Shown here in pieces: positions 1 through 10,038 of a stretch of DNA of 43,558 bases. Both the position numbers and the translations under genes were made by a program. This DNA comes from Asparagopsis taxiformis (Eukaryota; Rhodophyta; Florideophyceae; Bonnemaisoniales; Bonnemaisoniaceae): NCBI GenBank assembly GCA_030407315.1, contig JALQPE010002277.1:1-43558 (forward strand), given 5' to 3'. The notes under the pieces are model-generated. The model was not told the DNA's origin, made no database searches, and saw only the letters and a list, made by a program, of their open reading frames with translations. How positions within the stretch are numbered: position 1 is the stretch's first letter; every line of letters begins with the position of its first letter.

Positions 1-89
1 AGCGCTCAGACCACTCCTTCTAGGAAAAACGAGGGTCAAAGTTTTCTCACGGAATTAGGCCTACCAGGCCCATTCCCAGTGAGTCAACA
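1..89 (-). repeat. Partial Ty1/copia-type LTR, cut by the window edge
   Basis: The sequence aligns by eye with the 5' part of the LTRs at 14363-14850, 19831-20305 and 32708-33182. Shared stretches include CACTCCTTC, GTCAAAGTTTTCTCACG and the terminal GAGTCAACA, which reads TGTTGACTC as the LTR start on the minus strand. It is a third, diverged subfamily. No polypurine tract complement (CTCCCCCT) follows at 90, unlike the 3' LTRs of elements A and C. It is therefore either the outer edge of a 5' LTR whose element lies to the left, or a solo LTR. Confidence 0.8.
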
Positions 90-972
90 CCCCGACGCTG
101 TGCGCGTAAGCAAAAACTTTGCAACTCCCTCTCGGGATCAACCTTGTAGTCTTTCACCCTTCGGTAACTCACCCACAATTGGGAACGACGCACACGACCC
201 AAGTCGTTCACCCACTCAGCCGGTAACTACCAACCGCAATCGCACACAATTGCGAAGAAGTCAACAAAGACGCCATGACAACTCTGCCAATGCAGACCAA
301 GACCAAGACGTCAACCCAGACCGGGCTCTTACATCGCACAAGCGAACGTTGCGCCAAGACACGACAAATGTCGACGCTGCTGAAGCCGCCCGAAGACGTT
401 CAAACCGCACAATTGCGACAAGAGGACAACCATCCAGGTCGCGCGTACAGACGCCGATTTCTCCACAACGAGATGTGAACCCTCCATCGGGAGCCGAACT
501 TCGCATAGCGAACCAAGCAAGTCAAGCACTCGCCCATTTGGCAAAACCCTAACCGGGTCGACACACTCGCTCAAGTGCGAAGAAGAAGATAGCCACGGCA
601 AACCCCGTAAGGTCTTTGGAAGCCACCCCCAATGGGGAACAAGAGACGGCGCCACAGGGCACGCAGCCGAACTCGGAACGAGTAGCTCTCCCTGAAGGGA
701 CGAAGGAAACCCCAGAGGGAAGTAGCGACGCCGAACGCGCAACCTCAGAGGAGGAATATCCCATCGATGATCTCCTAGATTACGTCACTGACGACGACGG
801 GGAACAATGGTTCCTGGTGAAGTGGTATGGCTACCGAAAGCCGACATGGACGCAACGCGCGAACGTCCCCCCTGAATGGGCATCAAGGTACTTCCGTCGA
901 AGACAACACCGCGAAGGTGACAGGCAACCACGCCGAGCGCGCACGCGCAAACCCAAGAGAGGGAAGAAGTAG
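90..972 (+). pseudogene. C-terminal tail of a Ty3/gypsy polyprotein with chromodomain
   Basis: One reading frame runs from 91 to the stop at 970-972, broken only by an in-frame TAA at 550-552. The first part is basic and rich in Arg, Gln and Ser, like the extension after a gypsy integrase. The last part (about 757-915) is a chromodomain: EEYPIDDLLDY, then WFLVKWYGY, then a PTWTQRANVPPEW segment, followed by a very basic tail. Chromodomains at the integrase C-terminus mark chromoviruses and direct integration to modified histones. Protease, RT, RNaseH and the integrase core are absent; the copia LTR edge at 89 marks the cut. It faces the minus-strand ORF ending at 1278 across about 305 bp with no gene that I can see. 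The match to the chromodomain at 10039-14199 is by architecture, not close identity. Confidence 0.7.
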
Positions 973-1277
973 AATAACCCCACAGGGATAAGAACCTAAC
1001 AAGGTACCCACTGGGTGGAGCTACCAAACCTCGGAGGTTCAAGCCAAAAAGGGCGCACTTTATCACCGCCAACCGGAGCCATTGTGGAAATTAAGATTTT
1101 CAGGAAATGAAAATTTGGAAAAAGGGGTTTCACCAAACAAATCCGCACGTCAGCGTGATGATGCATCTTTAATGTACCTCAGAGGTGCCTCAGGACTACC
1201 TGATGAACAATGGCGCAATGCAAAAGCGTGTTCAAACTACCGTTAGAGGTTATTCTCCCAAAGGCAATTGCCAGTCC

Positions 1278-3833
1278 TTAGCGATGATAATGGCTAGAAG
1301 GCCGCGGCCGATGAGAGGCAGACGGTGCCGTAGGGGCAGGAGCGCGTACATTCGTCGAAGGACGAGGATGGCGGGGTGCCACCCTTGCGAAGGTAGGATT
1401 ACGACGTAAACCGCGTTGCGGAACTGCACTAGAACCCCGACGACGGGCAGGCACAGGGCCATGCGAAGACGCAACCGCAGAGGCGGATAACCCAACTGCT
1501 GGGATGGACGCTGGAGGCGGAGAAACATCTGGCGATTCAGGCGACCCTAGCCGGGCATCAAGACGCGCAAGTAAAGGATTACTAGCATCCGCAGCACCCA
1601 CGGGGGAATGAAAACGAGTACGCACGTTGCGTTCGGGAAGACCCTCATCGGGAGACCTAGCGCGACGACGCGAGTAACCAGGCTGAACGGCCTCCTCGCC
1701 ACCCTCTTCGGGAATAACTGCTTGCTGCAGTAGACGCCTGGCGTCCTCCAACTCACCTTCTAATTCCCCAACCCGGGTTCGCAATTCTGCTGCCTCCAGG
1801 CGTGCGGCCTCAACCTCCCTATCCGCTGTGCGGCGACGCTCTCGGGCGATGTTACGCTGTTCGCGTCCTTGCTTATAGCGAGCAGCTAACGTGATGCACG
1901 ACAATGCGAGTCCATCCAACGCGGATCTTACGATGTAACGCCCATTGGCAGAGGCAAAAATGGAAGCCACCGTACCATCCCCGAGATCATCGGCCAACCG
2001 CCGCACATGCGGAATCGATAGCAATTCGCGACTCGACAATTCCCCACGTAGGATATCAACAGCAGGAGGCTGACGCGTGACTACATCATCACCGTTCACG
2101 GATGGCTCAGAGCCTTGGTCGGATGTCAGAAGCGCCTCCATGGCGGGACCCACTTGGGATGAAGGGGCAGCTGTAGGCTGAGGGGTTGGCGCGGTAGGCG
2201 CGACGGTCACCGGGACCTGACTTTCGTACAAGTCATCAGCACCACTGGGTGGTAAGGAAGCAACAGGAGCGAAGCTCCGTCCTGCGTAAGGCGAACACCC
2301 AGCTGGGCCTCCCGCCTCAGCGGCCGTCCACCACGGACGCGGCACGAATGCCTCGCCAACAGGCTGATATTTGTAAGAGTCGGGGTGACCGTCGGAATAC
2401 CTGTCAGGCTCCATGCCGTAATACCCATCTTCGGTGAACTCACCATCTCTGCGATAAGGCGGCAGCTCTGCGACTGTACCATCTCGATGGTTTAACACGT
2501 TAATACGTAACGCCCTCACCGGCAAGTCAACAGTCCTGTAGATAACCACCTTCTCCGGTGCCACTCCCGTGATGTTGGTACTGACCAATTCCTGCGGATA
2601 ATCATCACCCCCAAGGGCCACCTTCAGCAACCGACGCACTACCGAACCAGGTAACTCCCGACTATAGGGGACCACGTCCGACACCGGAACCTTCGGGATA
2701 TCGTACCAAGTACTGCTCACCCTATTGAGGAGTTCCTCCGCCATCACCGGCACAAAGCCCCGCGTCTCGGCGGTACGAGCCAACTCGATCCCTATAAGGA
2801 TATCCCTCTCCAACTCGAGGTACGATCGGAACCTGTCCATTCGCCATTCGGGCGCGTCGCGAAGAGCGGAATTGTGGAAATACACCAGCAACGGAGGGTC
2901 GGCAACGGGCAAACACATCGGTGGAGATGACTTGCCTTCCCAAGTGGGATCATCCCATAGCGGGTCCAAAGCTTCCCTAGCTACCTTCATGGGTCTAGTG
3001 GCCGGCTCAGCAGAGCTACCATGACGGTACGCGAACACGCGATAATCATTCGCCGTCACCTGACGCCTCATCCTTCGGGAAGTAACCCTAGCGTGCAAAC
3101 GCATATGATGCTCATAGCTACCCGTATCGGGACGTGGAGGGTACGCAAACCAGCATGACCGAACCATCGGTAGATCCGCTACGGAGCCTTGGTATGATCC
3201 CTCTTGGAATAAGCGACGATTCATACGTTCGACGTAAAGCGCATCTCCGGGATGGAGCAGGAAAGTCCTGTCGCTACATAGCGTATGGGGGACACGGAAG
3301 TGACGCATAGGGCGACTCGAGGGGAGACGGGCATACACCGACCAACATTCGTTTTGAACCTGATGGTTTTGACCCCGGAGGGAGCTCATGAGAAGCATAT
3401 CGCGACGTAACTCGCTTCTCGGGCGATCCGTAAAGTCCCTACGAGGGAGTCGCGCAAACGGGTAGTGTTCCCAAGGAGCGGCGAGCTCACGCCTGAAAGG
3501 CAAGGCTTGCGAGTCGAATACCACCAGTTCATCAGCATTGGCTGGGTAGAATTCTCCCATGGAGCGCCAATTGGCAGTCGGCTTAGGTGCCCGAGGGGGA
3601 GTATCGTGTGACGGAACAGCTGGTGCTGGGGCAGACGCAACCGCGTAAGGGTCAACTAGGGCGGTGCCCGACGATCTTACGCCTACAGAGGCATCGGCGG
3701 CAGCCGCACCAGACCCACTCCGGGTAACTCTGCCAGTAGAGGCATATGGGTCTATGACCCTTTCGCCAGGTTGAGCATTAGCCTTTTCGGCTGCTGCCTT
3801 CTCGGCTTCTGCTCGAGCAGCCTCGCGGCGCAA
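1278..3833 (-). CDS. Large ORF antisense to gypsy pol, coiled-coil protein (copy 1)
   Basis: An 851-codon ORF of unknown function. The frame stays open upstream to a TAG at 4065-4067 but has no ATG there. It starts at a non-ATG codon here; the first in-frame ATG is residue 92, inside a conserved-looking WRSMGEFYP segment. Order: Ala/Arg/Glu-rich N-terminus, Pro/Ala linker, a globular region rich in Trp, Tyr and Arg (about 85-500), a Pro/Gln linker, a helical region and short coiled coil (about 645-715), and a Pro/Ser/Arg-rich basic tail. I see no zinc knuckle, protease or polymerase motif. It shares order and local patterns with 5046-8001 (for example VDILRGELSSREL versus VDAVLSALSTNEL). Both copies run tail-to-tail against a chromodomain pol. 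A Gag- or nucleocapsid-like role is a guess; an antisense accessory protein is equally possible. The missing start may mean an upstream exon or decay. Confidence 0.6.
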   Translation of the reverse strand: MRREAARAEAEKAAAEKANAQPGERVIDPYASTGRVTRSGSGAAAADASVGVRSSGTALVDPYAVASAPAPAVPSHDTPPRAPKPTANWRSMGEFYPANADELVVFDSQALPFRRELAAPWEHYPFARLPRRDFTDRPRSELRRDMLLMSSLRGQNHQVQNECWSVYARLPSSRPMRHFRVPHTLCSDRTFLLHPGDALYVERMNRRLFQEGSYQGSVADLPMVRSCWFAYPPRPDTGSYEHHMRLHARVTSRRMRRQVTANDYRVFAYRHGSSAEPATRPMKVAREALDPLWDDPTWEGKSSPPMCLPVADPPLLVYFHNSALRDAPEWRMDRFRSYLELERDILIGIELARTAETRGFVPVMAEELLNRVSSTWYDIPKVPVSDVVPYSRELPGSVVRRLLKVALGGDDYPQELVSTNITGVAPEKVVIYRTVDLPVRALRINVLNHRDGTVAELPPYRRDGEFTEDGYYGMEPDRYSDGHPDSYKYQPVGEAFVPRPWWTAAEAGGPAGCSPYAGRSFAPVASLPPSGADDLYESQVPVTVAPTAPTPQPTAAPSSQVGPAMEALLTSDQGSEPSVNGDDVVTRQPPAVDILRGELSSRELLSIPHVRRLADDLGDGTVASIFASANGRYIVRSALDGLALSCITLAARYKQGREQRNIARERRRTADREVEAARLEAAELRTRVGELEGELEDARRLLQQAVIPEEGGEEAVQPGYSRRRARSPDEGLPERNVRTRFHSPVGAADASNPLLARLDARLGSPESPDVSPPPASIPAVGLSASAVASSHGPVPARRRGSSAVPQRGLRRNPTFARVAPRHPRPSTNVRAPAPTAPSASHRPRPSSHYHR

Positions 3834-4067
3834 TTCTTCTTCTCTACGCTTTCGAGCGTCCGCCAGTATTTGCTGGTTGCGGCGACCATAGTCCTGATAG
3901 GGATTCGCTGAAGCGTCACGACCAGAAGAGGTACGAGCCGCAGGGGCGGAAGGAAGAGAAGTAATCGGACGCGAACTTGGCGAAGGCCTGACGTTCGGCT
4001 GCCTTGTTGGCCTGGGCGTAGCGCCTCTGTAGAACCAGCCGGGATGGCGGTCACTAAGAGAGTTCTA

Positions 4068-4531
4068 GAATCGCTTGCCTTGTCAGGGCGTGTTGAACCG
4101 TAACGCGCTCGTGAACTTGCGTTTCGCACGTCGCTCGGTCGCGGAGGCGATCGGGTGGTACAACGGCGGAACGCGCAGGGTCGATCGCAACACGGGATTC
4201 TCGGGCCGGCGCAAGCCGTGATCTCAGGGTGAGATCACCGAGTAAACTCGAGCTCAACACGATCCACGCAGGGGTCGTAAATCCCTGGCCTAGCGGTATG
4301 CGACGCAGCGCGCGGTCTCGCGGTGCGACGCAATTCGACGGTCGGTAAACGCGGCGCGCGCGCACGTACGTCGGCGATCGTGAGCAATCCGCACGCAACG
4401 TCGTAACGCAATCGGTCCTCGCGACGCGCTCAACGCTTAACTCGTAGCTGCGAAAGTGCTGACTGTTTATTGGTAGGGTGCGAAGCCATGCGACCACTAA
4501 TAGCTAACTTACTTGGGACAGGCTGTCCTTG
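4068..4531. other. Spacer between two gypsy-related units, no gene recognised
   Basis: GC- and CpG-rich sequence between the open frame of the minus-strand antisense ORF and the putative LTR that begins near 4532. I see no coding match, tandem repeat or clear LTR pair. It may contain the 3' end of the left gypsy element. Confidence 0.4.
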
Positions 4532-4839
4532 TGTGGCCGGCCGGCGGCGGCGGCCGCACGCTCGCACGCAAAAAAGGGAAATATTTTGGGAAAAAGACTT
4601 TCGTCATAAAAAACCCAAAAAGGGAAATAAAGGGAAATTCGCGGAAATCGCTACACGTGGCGCGGCTCGCGGTTTCGTGGCAACGTACGCGCGCACGCGC
4701 TCGCATTGACGCTCCGTGACACGTAATCAAGACACCACGCGTACGCTCGCTTACTAAACTAACTCAAACGGATGCTTGCGGACTAACGTAAACGCGCCCG
4801 TTCGCATCGGTTCCATCGACCAACTTAAATTGCACCACA
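4532..4839 (-). repeat. Putative 3' LTR of the right gypsy element
   Basis: The right edge reads GCACCACA followed at once by CTCCCCCC (4840-4847), the complement of a polypurine tract. That is the arrangement at the 3' LTRs of minus-strand elements. The left edge is set at TGTGGCC because it mirrors the right-hand CCACA. The matching 5' LTR is not in the window: the sequence right of 14199 is cut by copia A at 14363. The boundaries therefore cannot be tested by comparison, and the call rests on the PPT-like junction alone. Confidence 0.3.
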
Positions 4840-4890
4840 CTCCCCCCGACTAGCTTCACAGCGCGTCCCCGCGCGTAACGTTCTTGTGCA

Positions 4891-5000
4891 CACCTTCCCC
4901 TCTCTTCTGTCTTGTTCTCCTCTTCCAATCTTCTTCTTCTCTTCCATCCTTCTACTTCTCTTCCATCTTTCTGTCTCTCTTCCATCCTTCTTCTTCATCC
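4891..5000 (+). promoter_or_regulatory. 110-bp pyrimidine tract upstream of the antisense ORF
   Basis: Nearly pure C/T on the plus strand with imperfect CTTCCATC repeats, ending 46 bp before the ATG at 5046. Pyrimidine-rich stretches near transcription starts are common in fungal and some protist promoters, so it may drive the plus-strand ORF. On the minus strand, the sense strand of the gypsy pol, it is a long polypurine run close to the putative PPT. Confidence 0.4.
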
Positions 5001-5045
5001 CGCGCGCGTTCGCTCCGTTATCGCCACACGTGCTCGCGCTTCGTG

Positions 5046-8001
5046 ATGTCGCGCAATGATAACGCTCTGCCGAGTTGGCTTCGCGCCGGCGCTGCGCCTC
5101 GCGACGAACCTTCGACGCCTACTAACGCGTCTCCTCGCACTGCGCGCATCGCGTTCCCTTCTCTTTCAAGCCCGGAGAGTCCCTATTACACGTCCATGGC
5201 GCAAGCATCCTCCTCAACCGTACCCGTAACCGCGAGCGGCCGTGGCGGCAGTGGCGTCGTCGCGTCGTCTGATGTTGTCGCTACGGTGGATGCGACCGCG
5301 ACTCCAACTTCTGCGTCCGCTGCGCATTCTGGGAGCGGCGTCCCACTTCGTTCGGTTCCTGCGCCTGCGTCCGTTTCGCTTCCGTCGGCCGCGCAAGACG
5401 CTCCCGAATCGATTCCGCGCGCGCTACGACGACCCGATCGCGTTCCGATTCATGCCACGCCCAATGCCGACGTGGGCGGAATTGGGCCGTCGCCACTTCT
5501 ACCCGCAGCGCTTTCAGTGGACGCGCATCGCTGATGTGTCACGCTATGCCGTGTTACCCGGCCACAAGAATGCGCAAGCGGTGTGGGACGCGCGGCGCGA
5601 ATCGGCGTTGTGCGATTTGGCGGTCCCCGCGAACTTACCGTGCGACGCGTACTTTCTCGAAGACGAAGCCGACGAACTACTCGTACGCCACTTGGCCCGG
5701 TTGCGCGTGATGCGTCGCGACGAATTTGCGCGAGTCGATCCATGGGCCGCGGCGCCCAGTGCGGGCTTCTTACTTGACGGCGGCGTTCCGTGGAACGACG
5801 TCGAGCACGAAGGGGAGGCGAGCATGCCATGGTTCCTGAACGCCGATATGCGCCCGGAAGCGCGGCGCGAGTTGCGTTTGCGGCGTACGTCGGGCTACTT
5901 CGTTACGTATCGCGATATCGAATTTCGCGAGTTTCCTGATGACCGCGTCGCCGCTTTCTTCCCGCGTTACGATGCGCGCGATTGGCCGGAAGCGCCCGAC
6001 TCGTTGTCGGTGCCGCTTCCCTGCGTGTTCCATTACGCGCCGTCGGTACTGCTCGGGCGCGACGTTCCGGTCGAGGCTCGTTCGTATTTCTGGGCTATCG
6101 CTCTAAGCGAGTGGGTGGTGATGGTTGCCGCCGCGTGGCTTCACGTCGCTTACGTCGAACGTCGCTTCTTGCGCTTAAGCGAAAAACTGATCGCGGGAAT
6201 CGAGCGCGTCGGCATTTCGGCGATCGTGCGGGGCGGAACGTGTACGGCGGCGCATCTCGAAAGTCTCTTGACGGAGCATCGCGCGTGCGCGTGGGACGAA
6301 ACTCCGGTTTTTGACCTCGCGCCTGGTATGGATTTCAAGGAGGGCGGGCAATGGTTGCCCTGGAGCGCGGAGCGTGGCGTCGTCGACTGGGCGCATGGTT
6401 CGCTTGGCGTGCACCAGCATACTGAAATTCCACATCTCCTTCTCAAGTCGCCGCGCAATCCGTCGCGCGACACGTTTGCGAATTTAGAAGCGCGCGATGT
6501 CGTTACCGTTGATGCCGTGTTATCCGCGCTATCAACTAACGAACTGCACGTTATGCACGCGACTGATTCGCGCGAGTATGCGCAGTATCTTGGCATGGCG
6601 GCGCTGTTGGCGATCGAGCGTCGGCGCTTCCGAGACGGCCGGTATTCTCTTTTCTCCGAGCCGCCGCGCGCTCCTATCGACGTCGAGCGACTCGACGCGG
6701 CGCTGCGCGCGGAGTACGTGAAGGTTTACAACGAGTTGCAGGCCTTGAAAGCGGCGTCTTCCGGCCACGGCGGGGCTGCGGCGTCCAGCAGTGCGGGCGA
6801 CGGCGGGGCGGCGGTCAGCAGCGCGGCGAAGAGCGGCGCGGGTGACGGTGCTGCTGCGGGCAGCCGCACGGGCGCAGGCGATGCAACGGCTGATAACGTG
6901 GCGGCAAGTGACGCGGCGACCGCTGTCAACGAGCCGGGTGATTTTTTGGCCGAATCAGACGCGAACGTGTTGCGGGGCCAGCTTGCCGCCGCCGAAAAGG
7001 GCCGGGAAGAGGCGTTGGCGCGCGTGGCGTTGCTCGAAGGAGCTCGCGACGACGCTTTGGCGCGAATGGCTTCCGCCGTGGAGGGCCGCAGTGAAGCGCT
7101 GGCGCGTCTGGCGTCGGTCGAGCAGAGCCGTGACGAGGCGGTGGCGCGGGTGACGACGATTGCGCAAGCGCGCGACGACGCTGCGGCGCGCCTTAGCAAA
7201 GCGAACGCAACGCGCGACGAAGCGGTGAGTCTCGTGCACGAGGCTGAAAAGACACTTAAGGACGCGGCTGGACGCGAGGCGACGTTAGAGCGCAAGGCCG
7301 GGGAAGATGCGACGCGGATCGAGCGGATGCACAAGGACATCGGCGACTTGCAAGAATGCGTGGCGAATTACGAACGGGCTGCCAGCGGCAATCGTGCGAT
7401 GATCACGACCCTCCAAGAACGTTGCGAGGCTGCTACTTCGGCGCAGGAACGGGCGGAACGCGCGCTTAGCGATGTCGAAGCGAACCTCGCGGGCGAACGT
7501 CAACGGGGTGCGGAGCGTGTCGCTGCGGTGCGTCGGGTGTATACTGCGCGTGAACGGGAGACCGTTCGTAGGATCCAGGATACGATCGAACGCACGCATC
7601 GCCTCGGCACGACGCTGAATGATATCGTTGGCTTAGTGCAGCGGTCGCCCGAAACGTCCGCGGCGGGGGTGGTGTCTAACAGCGAGAAGCAGTCGGTCAG
7701 CGGTCTTAACGAGGGAGCGGAACGGGAAGGTGATGCGTCGGTCGCGGTGGGAAGCGACGGGGCTGGTCGCGGTGGCGCGCGTCCCACGACTCGCACTCGC
7801 GCGGCGGCCGCAGCGGCTACACGTCCCGGCGTTCCTCCTTTGCGTCTCGGCGTGCAAGACGGGCGCGTCGTCCGCGTGCTGAATTCCGAGCGACGACGCA
7901 ATCACCAAGCAGACACGGCTTCAAGTCGTGCTCGCGCGCGCGGCGCAACGGGCAGTTCTTCGAGCCGACGTACGCGCCGCGAGGATAACGCACGTGAGTG
8001 A
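5046..8001 (+). CDS. Large ORF antisense to gypsy pol, coiled-coil protein (copy 2), one frameshift
   Basis: An ATG at 5046 (MSRNDNALPSWLRAG) opens a Ser/Pro/Ala-rich frame to about 5435. The sensible reading then moves to the frame that ends at 8001. The switch lies in CCGCGCGCGC near 5420-5432, so a 1-bp indel or assembly error is likely. After the shift: a globular region (PMPTWAELGRRHFYP onward, to about 6760), a Gly/Ser/Ala linker, then a long coiled coil with six consecutive 14-residue repeats (7003-7254; pattern R-[DE]-[DE]-A-[LV]-A-R), and a basic tail. Order and local patterns match the ORF at 1278-3833. No zinc knuckle, protease or polymerase motif is visible. It converges on the gypsy pol whose stop is at 10039. 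Function unknown; a structural nucleic-acid-binding role would fit the coil and basic tail. Confidence 0.6.
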
Positions 8002-9129
8002 GCTTCTTCGCCCACATCCGAGTTAGCCGGTAGTCCATTCTACTCCCTTGATTAAACCTCTTATGTTTTGTTAACTTCGCCTTGGCCATCCTTCCTTTCG
8101 TACGCGCGGCGCGAATTGCGTTTGCGGCGCATGCGTAGGCGCGACGGTATACCGCGCGCGACTGCGGCTGCGTCCAGCGGCTCCTCGGAGTGTCGTGCGG
8201 ACGTCCGGGCGGGGAGCTACTAGCCAAGGCCCGGCGCGAATTTCTTCGCGCGAGTCGCCGCTTGAAGCGGTGATTACCCAGTGACCGCGTTGACGCTCGG
8301 AAGTACACGAGCGACGCGGTTGGGGTCGCGTGGGGCGAGGCGGGAGAGAGGGGGATAGGGATGTTTGCGGGCAGGCATACAGGGCGGGCGCGTTCTCGTC
8401 GCGTTCGTCGCGTTCGTCGCGTTCGTCGCGTTCGTCGCGTTTCGTCGCGTATGGGGGTCAGTCTACCGGTGGTATAGTTCTAGCGAGGCGTATTTTCCGG
8501 CGCCAGTTCCCTCCGAACGCGCACGTGGGTGGCGGTTTGCGTTGCACGCTCCTCATACGCCGAATGCGTCGGCGATCGCGAGATACGTGCGGCCAGGAAG
8601 CGCACCAATTAGAACGCGCTACCGGTGACACGCGGGGCTGGCCAGCAACGGATTGATCAAAAATTTGGCGCCAAAAATTCCAGGTGGAATTTCTGAGCCG
8701 ATATTTTTAACTTGATCAAATGGCCCGGTCTTTCGGCCAAAATCGAACCCAATATCTGGGCGATTTTTTTGGCTCGATTTTTTTTCTGGCCCGGTTATTC
8801 CGCTGCATTTGCACGCAATTTCCGCGCGATTTTTTTCGGCGGCCGGCGGCGGATTCCAGTGTAGCGCTCGCGCGAGAGTGGCGCAATGCGTCAGTCCCAA
8901 TCAGTGGCAATTTGCAGGCGGCCAATTTTCCGGGACAGCCCTAGGGCTACAATGCCTGGGCCAACCGGCGCGCATCGCGTGCGGTCAATTATCGGAGTCG
9001 CTCCCATTTTCGCGTGAAAAACGCACTGTGAGTGTAGCGCGTTCTGCGGCCCCTTAGGTGGTCAGGCGTCATCGGCGAGTCAGCTCGCAGCTTTCGGTTC
9101 GTGAAAGGCTTAGTCACTCGCGTGGTTGG
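8002..9129. other. Non-coding spacer between convergent ORFs
   Basis: Apart from the 9-bp tandem repeat at 8396-8449, this holds an AT-richer block with T-runs (8650-8850) and no recognisable gene. It lies downstream of both pol (minus) and the antisense ORF (plus), so it probably contains 3' UTR sequence for both. Confidence 0.5.
8396..8449 (+). repeat. 9-bp tandem repeat (GTTCGTCGC)n
   Basis: About five copies of GTTCGTCGC, the last with an extra T. It is a simple repeat in the spacer between the convergent gypsy genes. Confidence 0.9.
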
Positions 9130-9965
9130 CGCCTTACGCGCGGTGCAAACGACGATTCGGCGACTGCGTGGCAAACGACGATGTGCGCGTTGCGCGGCGA
9201 CGATAAAGCGCGGTCGCGTGGCGTTCAACGAAGCGATTACATGGCGTTCGACGAAGCGATTGCGTGGCGTTCGACGAGATGCGACGTTTGCGTAGCGTTC
9301 GGTGACGCGGTTGCGCGACGTGCGACGAAACGATTGCGTGGCGTCCGACGCAACGATTACGCGGCGTGCGACGAAACGAATGCGCGGCGTCCGACAAAAC
9401 GATTACGCGGCGAACGACAACAAACGATTGCGTGGTAGCGCGGCGAAGGGTGAACGCGATTGCGTGGCGTCGGTCAAGCGCGGTCGTGTTGCGTCGAACG
9501 GTTGCGCGGCAAGCGGTGGCGCGGTTGCGCGGCGAAAACGACAAGCGACGGTTGCGCGGTGAAAACGATTGCGTGGTAGCGCGGCGATGTGACGCTTGGC
9601 GATTGCGCGGCGAAAGATGAACGCGATTGCGTGGCGTCGGTCAAGCGCGGTCGCGTTGCGTCGAACGGTTGCGCGGCATACGATGGAAACGATTGCGTAG
9701 CGAGGGCGACATGCGGCGAGGGCGTAGCAACAACGGCTGCGTAGTAGCGATAGTGCGGTTGCGCGGCGTGCAACGACAGGCGACGGTTGCGCGGTGACAA
9801 CGATTGCGTGGTAGCGCGGCGATGCGACGCTTGGCGATTGTGCGGCAAAAGATGAACGCGATTGCGTGGCGTCGGTCAAGCGCGGTCGCGTTGCGTCGAA
9901 CGGTTGCGCGGCATACGATGGAAGCAATTGCGTGGCAAACGGTGGCGCAGCTGCGCGGCGTGTGA
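9130..9965. repeat. Degenerate minisatellite with higher-order copies
   Basis: Units of about 24 bp built on ACGATTGCGTGGCG alternate with CGACGAA-type spacers. A longer block (GATTGCGTGGCGTCGGTCAA and the following 30 bases) recurs at about 9456, 9626 and 9860, showing duplication of larger units. It lies between the stops of the antisense ORF and the gypsy pol. Tandem repeats near the 3' end of internal regions are also known in plant Tat/Ogre gypsy elements. Confidence 0.85.
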
Positions 9966-10038
9966 CGACAGGCGGCGATGGGAGGCTTGGCCCGCGTGTT
10001 TATCTACGCGTCGGTTCCGCTGGGCGTAACTGGCGTGT

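Noticed and set aside
261..742. Minus-strand open frames over the chromodomain tail
   Set aside because: They mirror the plus-strand coding sequence, start at non-ATG codons and show no domain; GC-rich coding DNA often leaves antisense frames open.
9058..9927. Open frames on both strands in the 9.1-9.9 kb region (Arg/Ala/Thr-rich repeats)
   Set aside because: They are translations of the degenerate minisatellite; both strands are open at once and the residues follow the repeat, so no protein is claimed.
9130..9965. CRISPR array
   Set aside because: Repeat units are degenerate, spacing is irregular, there are no unique spacers and no cas genes, and the context is eukaryotic.
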